Below, one piece after another: positions 1 to 6,102 of a stretch of DNA of 8,181 bases; the first letter of the stretch is position 1; every line of letters begins with the position of its first letter. The translations under genes and the position numbers were made by a program. The notes beneath the pieces were generated by a model that saw only the letters and a program-made list of their open reading frames with translations, searched no databases and was not told where the DNA came from. The DNA lies in contig JBBDRV010000081.1 of assembly GCA_040905285.1 (NCBI GenBank), positions 1-8,181 on the forward strand. The letters run 5' to 3'. Source of the DNA: JBBDRV01 sp040905285. Its GTDB lineage: Bacteria > Bacteroidota > Rhodothermia > Balneolales > Balneolaceae.

Positions 1-28
1 GCGCGCCTTGACCCTGACGTTTTTTTAG
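1..28 (+). CDS. Possible 3' end of an outer-membrane beta-barrel protein (partial)
   Basis: One frame is open from the window edge (first full codon at base 2) to a TAG at 26-28 and encodes RALTLTFF. Alternating polar and hydrophobic residues ending in phenylalanine are typical of the C-terminal beta-signal of Gram-negative outer-membrane barrels, including TonB-dependent receptors. The frame starting at base 1 is also open, as far as a TGA at 55-57, but its residues (ending SYKH) look less like a protein terminus. Only eight residues are visible, so this rests on the terminal pattern alone. If real, the gene converges on the small minus-strand gene at 66-416, with 37 bp between their stop codons. 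Nothing else is visible in 29-65. Confidence 0.33.
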
Positions 29-65
29 GACACTATGAGTTTTCTTACAAACACTGATTACCTGA

Positions 66-416
66 CTAATTCTGGGACTGAATAACCCGGCGTATTGCTC
101 TGTTGACAAGTGAATCAAAAACGTGCCGTGATATAAACAGCCGGTAAAGTGAAATGATGCCGGCCACAACAGATCCACTTCCGAGTATACTAAAAAACGT
201 GGCCAGCCAAAAAGGCCGGATCAATCCCAGGATAGCGGCACACACCACGGAAAAACCCAGTATGAGCTGCAGGACCGTTCCGATCAGCTGAAACAGGATC
301 TCCATGTTGAGATACAGCCTGTATCCGGAGTGCCGGCGTGAGCTTTTCCTCCTGTTTCCGGCTGCTGTTATCCATCTGCTCAAATACCCATTTTGTTCTT
401 TCGGATCGCCAATCAT
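66..416 (-). CDS. Small predicted two-helix inner-membrane protein, function unknown
   Basis: A 116-residue protein that I do not recognise. The N-terminus (residues 1-37) is polar and strongly basic (NRRKSSRRHS at 21-30). Two long hydrophobic stretches follow, roughly residues 40-66 and 68-95, the second containing a small-residue run (GSGSVVAG, 79-86). A short basic amphipathic tail (residues 96-116) follows them. This suggests a helical hairpin in the inner membrane with both ends in the cytoplasm. The ATG at 416 is preceded by AAAAAGG about eight bases upstream, a fair ribosome binding site. An internal ATG at residue 38 (base 305), just before the first helix, is an alternative start. 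Codons in the hydrophobic part (CTG, ATC, GTG, GCC) resemble those of the neighbouring genes. A plus-strand frame overlapping it is cysteine-rich and unconvincing. The gene stands alone, facing away from rlmB. Confidence 0.55.
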   Translation of the reverse strand: MIGDPKEQNGYLSRWITAAGNRRKSSRRHSGYRLYLNMEILFQLIGTVLQLILGFSVVCAAILGLIRPFWLATFFSILGSGSVVAGIISLYRLFISRHVFDSLVNRAIRRVIQSQN

Positions 417-494
417 GATTGTACCTTTTTATTTTTTATGCCGGTGCCTTCTTCGGTTTAAGGTTTGTTGCTCAGAGAAGTTTTGTACTGCTTT

Positions 495-529
495 GCCGAA
501 TGTTGTTTTCGGCTTCCTGTTTGGAACAG
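495..529. other. Two adjacent short inverted repeats (hairpins)
   Basis: GCCGAA (495-500) pairs perfectly with TTCGGC (508-513) around a 7-base loop. Three bases later CTGTT (517-521) pairs with AACAG (525-529) around a 3-base loop. The first stem is followed on the plus strand by a T-containing stretch, so it could be a weak terminator, but no convincing plus-strand gene ends here. It could instead lie in a leader transcript of rlmB or be protein-binding DNA. The pairing is certain; the function is not. Confidence 0.35.
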
Positions 530-550
530 AAACAGCACATATTCATATTG

Positions 551-606
551 GGATATACAGGGATATAAAGTACCTGTTTAGATAACAGTACCTGTTGAGA
601 TACAAG
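551..606. repeat. Clustered direct and inverted repeats upstream of rlmB, candidate operator
   Basis: A 16-bp direct repeat, AGTACCTGTTTAGATA (569-584) and AGTACCTGTTGAGATA (587-602), has one mismatch and an 18-bp period. Just before it is a 10-bp tandem pair, GGATATACAG and GGATATAAAG (551-570). Within the block the half-sites alternate: CTGTT (574-578), AACAG (584-588), CTGTT (592-596). They form overlapping dyads with spacers of 5 and 3 bp. The block ends about 58 bp before the rlmB start, a suitable place for a regulator or overlapping promoter elements. Repeat presence is read directly from the sequence; operator function is inferred. Confidence 0.6.
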
Positions 607-663
607 TGCCGGACAGTCCGTTCTTAGCCCGTTTAATTTTTAAACCACGTCCAAACCTGAAAA

Positions 664-1410
664 ATGTCGCTTTCCAATCATTATATATACGGCAAAAATC
701 CACTTCTCGAACAATTCAAAACCGAACCGGGAAAAATCGATAAAATATTCCTGAGGAAAAACCTGCGCGGTTCCTATGTAGATGAAATCATGAACCTCGC
801 TTCCCAAAACCGAATTCCCGTTTCTTTTGTTCCCGGCAACAAGTTGCATGAAATGGTCGGCCGGGTCAGCGATCAGGGAGTTGCAGCTCTTGTCAGCCCC
901 GTCTCCTACCTGGAATTCGAAGACTGGCTTGACGATCTGGAGCCCGACGCGGATACGGCCATTCTACTGCTGGATGAAATAGAAGATCCCCACAACTTCG
1001 GAGCCATACTGCGTTCTGCTGCGGCAGCGGGCATCACGGCTGTACTGGTGCCTAAACACCGGCAGGCACCTGTCAGTGCCACAGTGGTCAAAACCTCTGC
1101 AGGTACAGCCGGCAGAATACCCATCGTGAGGGTCAGCAATCTGAACCAGGCGATTCTTGAACTGAAGGAGCATAAATTCTGGATAGCGGGCCTTGACCAG
1201 AATGCCGGGCGGTCCATCTGGGAGATGGAGGCCACTGTCCCGCTCGCATTCGTCATCGGCAGTGAAGACCAGGGAATACGGAAAAAAACCGGGGAACACT
1301 GTGATTTTCATTATGCCATCCCGATGCAGAACCGGGTAGAGTCCCTGAATGCCTCCGTAAGTGCCGCTTTAATCTGTTTTGAATGGCAGCGCCGGCAGCT
1401 GAACCGTTAG
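664..1410 (+). CDS. rlmB: 23S rRNA (guanosine-2'-O-)-methyltransferase RlmB, SpoU/TrmH family
   Basis: A 248-residue SPOUT-class, S-adenosylmethionine-dependent RNA 2'-O-ribose methyltransferase. RlmB methylates G2251 (E. coli numbering) in the peptidyl-transferase P-loop of 23S rRNA. Residues 1 to about 80 form the substrate-binding domain, beginning with the typical YGKNPLLEQF. The catalytic knot domain follows with all three SpoU motifs: motif 1 DPHNFGAILRSA (108-119, with Asn111 and Arg117), motif 2 FVIGSEDQGI (196-205) and motif 3 IPMQNRVESLNASVS (219-233, with Ser227-Leu-Asn229). Length is normal for the family. Two usual glycines are replaced (GSED at 199-202, PMQN at 220-223), but the core catalytic and binding residues are present. 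The ATG at 664 places YGKNP near the N-terminus as expected; no clear Shine-Dalgarno sequence precedes it. The cytoplasmic enzyme is the only non-envelope gene here. A related TrmH-group tRNA methylase is the alternative identity. Confidence 0.9.
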   Translation: MSLSNHYIYGKNPLLEQFKTEPGKIDKIFLRKNLRGSYVDEIMNLASQNRIPVSFVPGNKLHEMVGRVSDQGVAALVSPVSYLEFEDWLDDLEPDADTAILLLDEIEDPHNFGAILRSAAAAGITAVLVPKHRQAPVSATVVKTSAGTAGRIPIVRVSNLNQAILELKEHKFWIAGLDQNAGRSIWEMEATVPLAFVIGSEDQGIRKKTGEHCDFHYAIPMQNRVESLNASVSAALICFEWQRRQLNR

Positions 1411-1550
1411 CCGGACCGGTTCCGGGCGCCGGCATATAAACGTGCCTTGTACAGGCTTCGGACCGGCAGATGAAGCGTCAATCGGGGGTATCGAAAATCA
1501 GTCGTAAATAATATTGCGATCAAACATAAATGGGTTCGTAATCAACGGGA
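1411..1550. other. Convergent intergenic region between rlmB and the DUF1343 gene
   Basis: Two genes end head-on across these 140 bp. The first part is GC-rich, with overlapping CCGG palindromes (1410-1433) such as CCGGA/TCCGG, but no T-tract follows on either strand, so I do not call a terminator. The second part (about 1495-1560) is AT-rich and carries short imperfect repeats of a TCGTAA motif (1502, 1536 and 1555). No gene is seen. Confidence 0.5.
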
Positions 1551-2798
1551 TCAATCGTAAAGCAGGTATCGCGCCCGGCGATCTTCAAAGGATTCTGTTT
1601 CAAACTGCCAGCCGCGGCCGGAACTGTCTGTGATCCCGTCGACCTTCCCCGTTCCCGCAAGCCTGTACAAATAATCGTTTGTTTCAGCACCGGGCGTATG
1701 CCGCAACAGAAAACTCATGACTCTCAGTCCGGTATCGACCGGATCCAGAGCATGGTAATCGGTTACCCTCAGCCTGATCCCGACGGAAGTCGCATCTTCG
1801 TGTTTCGGCCGGACGGCCCTGCCGGGCATGGAGACGGGGGTGAAACGTGTTTTTTCAACCTCAACACCGGAGAGGGTATCCTGTAATCTTGCAAGATCCC
1901 GCTCATTGAATCGTGTAGCGGGGGATCCCAGCAAAAGAAACGGGCTGTCCGTCCCCCTCCCCTCCGACAGGCTTGTTCCCTCTATAAAACATGTGCCGAG
2001 ATACAGGTAAGCATTTTCGAAGGCGGGAAGATTCGGGGAAGGCGGAAACCAGGACAGGCCGGTATCCGGCCACTTCATCCGGCGGTTCCAGCCGTCCATT
2101 GTGATCACCCTGTAGTCGGGTTCATGTTCAAATTCCAGCCAGTTTTCACCGATGATCATTTTCCCAAGCTCTCCAAGTGTCATCCCGTGTGCTGCGGGGA
2201 TCGGATACATCCCGACAAAAGAGGCATATTGCTTCTCCAGAACCCAGCCCGAGACATAATCCCCCCCGGCGGGATTGGGCCGGTCCAGCACCCAGACAGG
2301 GATCCGGGATTCGGCTGCTGCCTGCAGGACCAGTCCCATGGTCGCATTGTACGTGTAGAACCGCGCCCCCACATCCTGCATGTCAAATATCAGTATATCG
2401 ACCCGGCCCAGCATCTCTTCGGTGGGTTTTACCTGTTCACCGTACAGTGAGAATACCGGCAGTCCGGTCGCCTGGTCCACGCCGTCCCGGATAACTTCCC
2501 CTGCTCCCGCTTCCCCGCGGAAACCGTGTTCCGGAGCAAACAGGGCCGTAATATTCACATCTTCAGACAGCAGGGTATCGAGCATATGGGTCTTGCCGAT
2601 ACGTGCCGTGGGATTCATGACAAGGCCAACCCGCAAATCCTCCAGTTCATCCAGATGATTTTCTATCAGGTTTTCCGCCCCGGTCACCACCGCTTTGCCG
2701 GCCGGCGGACCGGACTCCGGCAGAAACCCGCCGGAACCCCATACCAAAACCAGTCCGCCGGCCGCAAAAAGTAAGAAAACAAGGATCCGGATCGTCAT
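1551..2798 (-). CDS. namZ: Exported DUF1343 protein, NamZ-type exo-beta-N-acetylmuramidase
   Basis: A 415-residue member of the DUF1343 family (glycoside hydrolase family GH171). Characterised members (NamZ) release N-acetylmuramic acid from the non-reducing end of peptidoglycan fragments. Residues 1-21 are a hydrophobic signal or anchor segment (MTIRILVFLLFAAGG) with no lipobox cysteine, so a periplasmic or membrane-tethered location is likely. Family motifs appear in order: GLVMNPTARI (58-67), FAPEHGFRG (87-95), PVFSLYGE (114-121), DILIFDMQDVGARFYTY (134-150), VLDRPNPAGG (170-179), AHGMTLGELG (203-212), SPNLPAFENA (254-263) and FIEGTSLSEGRGTDSPF (271-287). Glu90 in FAPEHG is a strong candidate for the catalytic acid, by family conservation. 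Full length. The ATG at 2798 gives the signal sequence directly; there is no clear Shine-Dalgarno sequence. It is divergent from the AsmA gene and probably has its own promoter; a TAAAATTG element (minus strand, 2837-2844) resembles TAnnTTTG. No other peptidoglycan-recycling gene is nearby. Confidence 0.88.
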   Translation of the reverse strand: MTIRILVFLLFAAGGLVLVWGSGGFLPESGPPAGKAVVTGAENLIENHLDELEDLRVGLVMNPTARIGKTHMLDTLLSEDVNITALFAPEHGFRGEAGAGEVIRDGVDQATGLPVFSLYGEQVKPTEEMLGRVDILIFDMQDVGARFYTYNATMGLVLQAAAESRIPVWVLDRPNPAGGDYVSGWVLEKQYASFVGMYPIPAAHGMTLGELGKMIIGENWLEFEHEPDYRVITMDGWNRRMKWPDTGLSWFPPSPNLPAFENAYLYLGTCFIEGTSLSEGRGTDSPFLLLGSPATRFNERDLARLQDTLSGVEVEKTRFTPVSMPGRAVRPKHEDATSVGIRLRVTDYHALDPVDTGLRVMSFLLRHTPGAETNDYLYRLAGTGKVDGITDSSGRGWQFETESFEDRRARYLLYD

Positions 2799-2860
2799 AC
2801 GTCAACATCCGCACGGCACCCGTTAAATGCAACGCACAATTTTAATCACTTGATTTCTTC

Positions 2861-2897
2861 TTATCTTGGATTTCTCCATTTATCTTGGGTTTCTCCA
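2861..2897 (+). repeat. Tandem 18-bp direct repeat before asmA, possible doubled promoter
   Basis: TTATCTTGGATTTCTCCA (2861-2878) recurs as TTATCTTGGGTTTCTCCA (2880-2897). There is one mismatch in 18 and the period is 19 bp. A degenerate third piece, CTTGATTTCTTC, precedes it (2849-2860). Each full copy contains TATCTTGG, one base from the Bacteroidota -7 element TAnnTTTG. A T-rich stretch at 2840-2843 is about 18 bp before the first copy, near the expected -33 spacing. The second copy ends 23 bp before the AsmA start codon. The repeat is certain; promoter or operator function is inferred. Confidence 0.8.
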
Positions 2898-2920
2898 AAA
2901 CCATCTAAAAACACACTGTC

Positions 2921-5900
2921 ATGAAACTGCTGGGGAAGATTTTAGCCGGGATTCTTGTTTTCCTGATCCTGCTGATAGCGGGACTGAACCTTTATTTTAC
3001 TGATGAGCGCCTGAAGGGGATGATTCTTCCCCAGATCAGTGAAGCACTGGACCGGGACGTCCGCGCCGACCGCATGTCCGTCACCCTGTTCAGAACCTTC
3101 CCCCGATTCGGTCTCAGGATAGAAGGGTTTATGCTGCCTGATGACCAGGGTGAACCCGTCGCCGCTTTTGAAAGCCTGATTGGGGCTGTCCGCCTTTTCC
3201 CGCTGATGCAGAATGAAATTTCCCTGGCCAGGCTTGACGTAAACGGGCCGGCTGTATATTACCGTGTTTATGCAGACTCAACCACCAATATTGATTTTCT
3301 TCTGACAGAGCAGGAGGACGAAACGGACGAGGCGGGGCCGGAATACGCTATCCGTATACCACGCTTTGTAATCAGCGGGGCTGACATTTATTATATCGAC
3401 GAGACCACCGGCACCCGGCTTGATCTGGAGGGACTGGATGCAGAGATCGGACTGGACTTTGCCGGGCTGATAGAAAGCACCGTCGACGCCAGCCTTCAAT
3501 CCCTTTCAGCCTGGCAGGAAGAAACGGAATACGTGTCCGGCCTTGCCCTGCGCCTCCGGCAGAGATCCACCATCGACCTGGAAGAAGAGCTCCTGACTCT
3601 GAGCGAGGGGACGTTCTCCATCCGGGGATTTGACCTGAACCTCAGCGGATCAGTCAGCGACTGGAGCAGTGACTCTCCCCTGCTTGACCTGCAGTTCAGC
3701 TCTTCCACTGAGAATTTCGGCGAACTCCTCAGCCTGGCACCGCCTGAATATGACGAGCATTTACAGGGGCTTGAAACCCGGGGAGGTCTCCGGCTGGAAG
3801 GGGCTGTCCGGGGAAGGCTGACAGAAGAGAATATTCCCGATTTTAACCTCGATGCGGCGGTGTCTGACGGATACCTGCAAAATCCCGACCTCCAGGAGCC
3901 TATAGAAAATATTGACTTTGCACTGCGGGCGGACAACAGCAGTGTAATACTCAGTCGTTTTTCCGCTACAGCAGCCGGCAATGAGATTGAGGCTTCCGGT
4001 AACCTGGACCGGCCTTTTGATGATGACGCTCCGTTCACGTTCCGTCTGGATGGAAGTGCGGACCTGGCAACATTCAGCCAGTTCTATCCGCTGGACCAGG
4101 CGGGGGTGGAAACCCTGTCGGGACTGCTGACGGCGGATATTGAAACGTCCGGCAGCCTGGACGATCCGGAAGGCGCTGTCTTTGACGGTTCGGTGCAGCT
4201 CAGCAATGGCCTGCTTAAATATGTGGACGTTCCGCAGTCCATCGAAGATATTGAAGCAGATATAGAGGCAACCCGGGAGCTTGTTACCATCCATGCGGCT
4301 TCTTTCCGGGCGTTGGACAATCGGTTTTCGATGACCGGATCCGTTTCCGATCCCATGGCAGACCTGCCGGAATTCGATGTCCTCGCCGACCTCGATTTCG
4401 ATCTGGGAACCATCGGGGACTTTTACCCGATCGATGAAGACACCCTTGTGCTCCGCGGAAAAATGATTGCACAGGCCGGTCTCCGCGGGCAGGCGGACCA
4501 GATTGAGCAGGCATTGCAAAACGGCACCATTGAATTGAGAGACGGATACATCGACCACAGGCTGACTGCACAGCCCCTCGAGGATGTTACGTTCCTGGCC
4601 ACCATTGAAGGACCGCGTCTGGTGATCGGCGAGGCACGGTTCAGGACGGGTGAAAACCGGCTGTCCATGAGCGGCACGGTGGATGACTACCTCGAAGACG
4701 ACCCTCTTTTTGACCTCACCATTGACGGATCTGCAATTCTGGCCGACATAGCATCCTATTACCCCCTGGAACCCTGGATAAATGAACTAACCGGTGGTGC
4801 ACAAATGGACCTGAATGCAAGGGGTCCCGCGGGGGAACCGACCCGCATTGCCCTGAACGGCACTCTTGAGCTGACCGACGTCGTTGCCCGCGGAGACTCG
4901 CTTAACCTGCCGGTGACAAACCTGAACGGGGTGCTCGCTGTCCGGCCGGACGCCATAACTCTGGAGAGCTTCTTCATGAACTTCGGCTCTTCAGACATTT
5001 CACTGGAAGGCCGCCTGGAAAATTACCTGGGTTTCATGCAGGAGTATGACAGCGAGGCAGCCATGCCGTCAGTCAGCGGAACCTATCACAGCCGGCTGCT
5101 CGACATGGATGAGATGATGGACTGGGACGAGGAAACCGGGGAGGAACCCCTGCCGGTTGAACTGCCCCGGATGACGGGTACAGTTGACACCAGGATCGAT
5201 TCCCTCACCCTGTTCGGCATTTATATCACGGAGATAGAAGGCAGGGGTCGGACAAATCCGGATCAGCTTGTGATTGAGGATGCATCGGCATCCATGTTTG
5301 ACGGTTCCGCCAGCGGCAGCTTCACATGGAATGTCCCCCGTCCCGACCGCACCAATCTCCGGTTTTCCGGCAGTCTTGAAGATCTTCAGGTTGAGGCATT
5401 TTTCAGGGAATTCCCGATTCTGGGCGAAAACAGCCGGTTTGAAAGACACCTGACCGGCGGATTCGACGCTGAAGCAGACTACTATACCGAGCTGGACGAA
5501 TTTATTACCCCGGATATCAGTACAACAACGGCAGAGGGATCTTTCGGCATGAGCAGGGCCAGGATGCAGGGGCACCCGTTTCAGGAAAATCTCGCCGAAT
5601 GGCTTGGCGCGGATGAACTGCGGTCGCTTGCGCTGGACGAATGGACGGCAACATTTTCAATCAGGGAGTCCGTGCTTACCCTCAATGATTTCAGGCTGAC
5701 CAGTGAAAACATCGGCCTTGAACTCGATGGAACGCAACATCTGGAAACAGATGAGATTGACTTTACAGCACAGCTTTTTCTGCCTTCCGGATTTCGCAGT
5801 GGCCTCTCATCCGTTCTCTCCAGCCGTGTCGTGGATGCGCTGACAAATGATGAGGGCCTCATCGTCGTTCCTCTCCGGATCAGCGGAACCATGGAGAACC

Positions 5901-5983
5901 CTCGCTTCACACCGCAGGAAAGCATTATAGAAGATCTGCTGAGAGACACCGGCAGGGATATTCTCCGGGGATTGTTTAACTGA
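2921..5983 (+). CDS. AsmA-family inner-membrane-anchored periplasmic protein
   Basis: A 1020-residue AsmA/TamB-like protein. One N-terminal transmembrane anchor (residues 5-25, GKILAGILVFLILLIAGLNLY) leads into a long periplasmic chain of beta-strands. The start has the AsmA pattern: anchor, YFTDERLKGMILPQISEAL (25-43), then RDVRADRMSVTLFRTFPRFG (45-64). The middle holds repeats of about 112 residues marked by FYPL (388-391), FYPI (501-504) and YYPL (613-616), each repeat containing an SMxGxV-like strand (for example MTGSVSDP, MSGTVDDY). The C-terminus has an AsmA_2-like part (AEGSFGMSRARMQGHPF, 871-887) and the usual ending VPLRISGTMENPRFTP (983-998). AsmA-like proteins form hydrophobic grooves implicated in moving phospholipids across the periplasm and in outer-membrane homeostasis; that role is by family, not shown here. 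The protein is very acidic (DED and EE runs at 129-138 and 737-742). No Shine-Dalgarno sequence is evident before the ATG at 2921. Family assignment is firm; subfamily and cargo are unknown. Confidence 0.87.
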   Translation: MKLLGKILAGILVFLILLIAGLNLYFTDERLKGMILPQISEALDRDVRADRMSVTLFRTFPRFGLRIEGFMLPDDQGEPVAAFESLIGAVRLFPLMQNEISLARLDVNGPAVYYRVYADSTTNIDFLLTEQEDETDEAGPEYAIRIPRFVISGADIYYIDETTGTRLDLEGLDAEIGLDFAGLIESTVDASLQSLSAWQEETEYVSGLALRLRQRSTIDLEEELLTLSEGTFSIRGFDLNLSGSVSDWSSDSPLLDLQFSSSTENFGELLSLAPPEYDEHLQGLETRGGLRLEGAVRGRLTEENIPDFNLDAAVSDGYLQNPDLQEPIENIDFALRADNSSVILSRFSATAAGNEIEASGNLDRPFDDDAPFTFRLDGSADLATFSQFYPLDQAGVETLSGLLTADIETSGSLDDPEGAVFDGSVQLSNGLLKYVDVPQSIEDIEADIEATRELVTIHAASFRALDNRFSMTGSVSDPMADLPEFDVLADLDFDLGTIGDFYPIDEDTLVLRGKMIAQAGLRGQADQIEQALQNGTIELRDGYIDHRLTAQPLEDVTFLATIEGPRLVIGEARFRTGENRLSMSGTVDDYLEDDPLFDLTIDGSAILADIASYYPLEPWINELTGGAQMDLNARGPAGEPTRIALNGTLELTDVVARGDSLNLPVTNLNGVLAVRPDAITLESFFMNFGSSDISLEGRLENYLGFMQEYDSEAAMPSVSGTYHSRLLDMDEMMDWDEETGEEPLPVELPRMTGTVDTRIDSLTLFGIYITEIEGRGRTNPDQLVIEDASASMFDGSASGSFTWNVPRPDRTNLRFSGSLEDLQVEAFFREFPILGENSRFERHLTGGFDAEADYYTELDEFITPDISTTTAEGSFGMSRARMQGHPFQENLAEWLGADELRSLALDEWTATFSIRESVLTLNDFRLTSENIGLELDGTQHLETDEIDFTAQLFLPSGFRSGLSSVLSSRVVDALTNDEGLIVVPLRISGTMENPRFTPQESIIEDLLRDTGRDILRGLFN

Positions 5984-6013
5984 CCTGCCGGAACCGGCGA
6001 AGAGCGTCTGCGG

Positions 6014-6055
6014 CGGCCTGAATCCCCATTCAGTCTGCGGGGCCGGCTTTCTTTC
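6014..6055 (+). terminator. Probable intrinsic terminator after the AsmA gene
   Basis: An outer stem CGGCC (6014-6018) pairs with GGCCG (6041-6045) and encloses an inner perfect stem TGAAT (6019-6023)/ATTCA (6028-6032) with a CCCC loop. The unpaired segment on the right is 6033-6040. A pyrimidine tract, TTTCTTTCTCT, begins at 6048. It starts 31 bp after the AsmA stop codon and suggests that lgt is mainly transcribed separately. The octamer GTCTGCGG occurs at 6006-6013 and again at 6033-6040, so alternative pairings exist. The T-tract is interrupted by C, which lowers confidence. Confidence 0.42.
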
Positions 6056-6070
6056 TCTGCTGCCCTTTTG

Positions 6071-6079
6071 TATATTCTG
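6071..6079 (+). promoter_or_regulatory. lgt: Possible -7 promoter element for lgt
   Basis: TATATTCTG lies 23 bp upstream of the lgt start codon and resembles the Bacteroidota TAnnTTTG element with one disruption. T-rich sequence about 19-20 bp further upstream (6048-6054) could serve as the -33 region, although it overlaps the proposed terminator tract. Only weak pattern matching supports this. Confidence 0.22.
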
Positions 6080-6102
6080 CCGTCCATTAATCAAATCACT
6101 GC

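Larger units (their letters stand above)
417..663. other. AT-rich divergent intergenic region
   Basis: This 247-bp gap lies between the divergently oriented small membrane protein gene and rlmB, so it should hold promoters for both. It is clearly more AT-rich than the flanking genes. It contains two short hairpins (495-513 and 517-529) and a block of repeats at 551-606, each described separately. I see no convincing reading frame, tRNA or matching -35/-10 pair. The last 40 bases before rlmB (TTTAATTTTTAAACC and following) are AT-rich, with no strong Shine-Dalgarno sequence. Confidence 0.7.

Noticed and set aside
35..85. Tiny ORF with a nearby AGGA (ATG at 35, TAA at 83-85, 16 residues)
   Set aside because: Too short, overlaps the end of the minus-strand gene at 66-416, no recognisable leader-peptide features.
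304..585. Plus-strand 93-residue cysteine-rich hydrophobic frame
   Set aside because: Overlaps the more plausible minus-strand membrane protein gene; its composition looks like antisense of hydrophobic codons followed by non-coding AT-rich DNA.
571..590. LexA (SOS) box TACCTGTTTAGATAACAGTA
   Set aside because: CTGT and ACAG are 7 bp apart instead of 8, the left arm has an extra C, and E. coli-type LexA sites are not expected by default in this phylum. Kept only as a generic dyad.
1410..1433. GC-rich palindromic run after rlmB as a terminator
   Set aside because: Stems are only 4-5 bp with competing pairings, and no T-tract follows on either strand.
3496..4677. Long minus-strand frames inside the AsmA gene (up to 265 residues)
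   Set aside because: They lie entirely within the AsmA coding sequence in other frames, contain no recognisable domains and have antisense-type composition.
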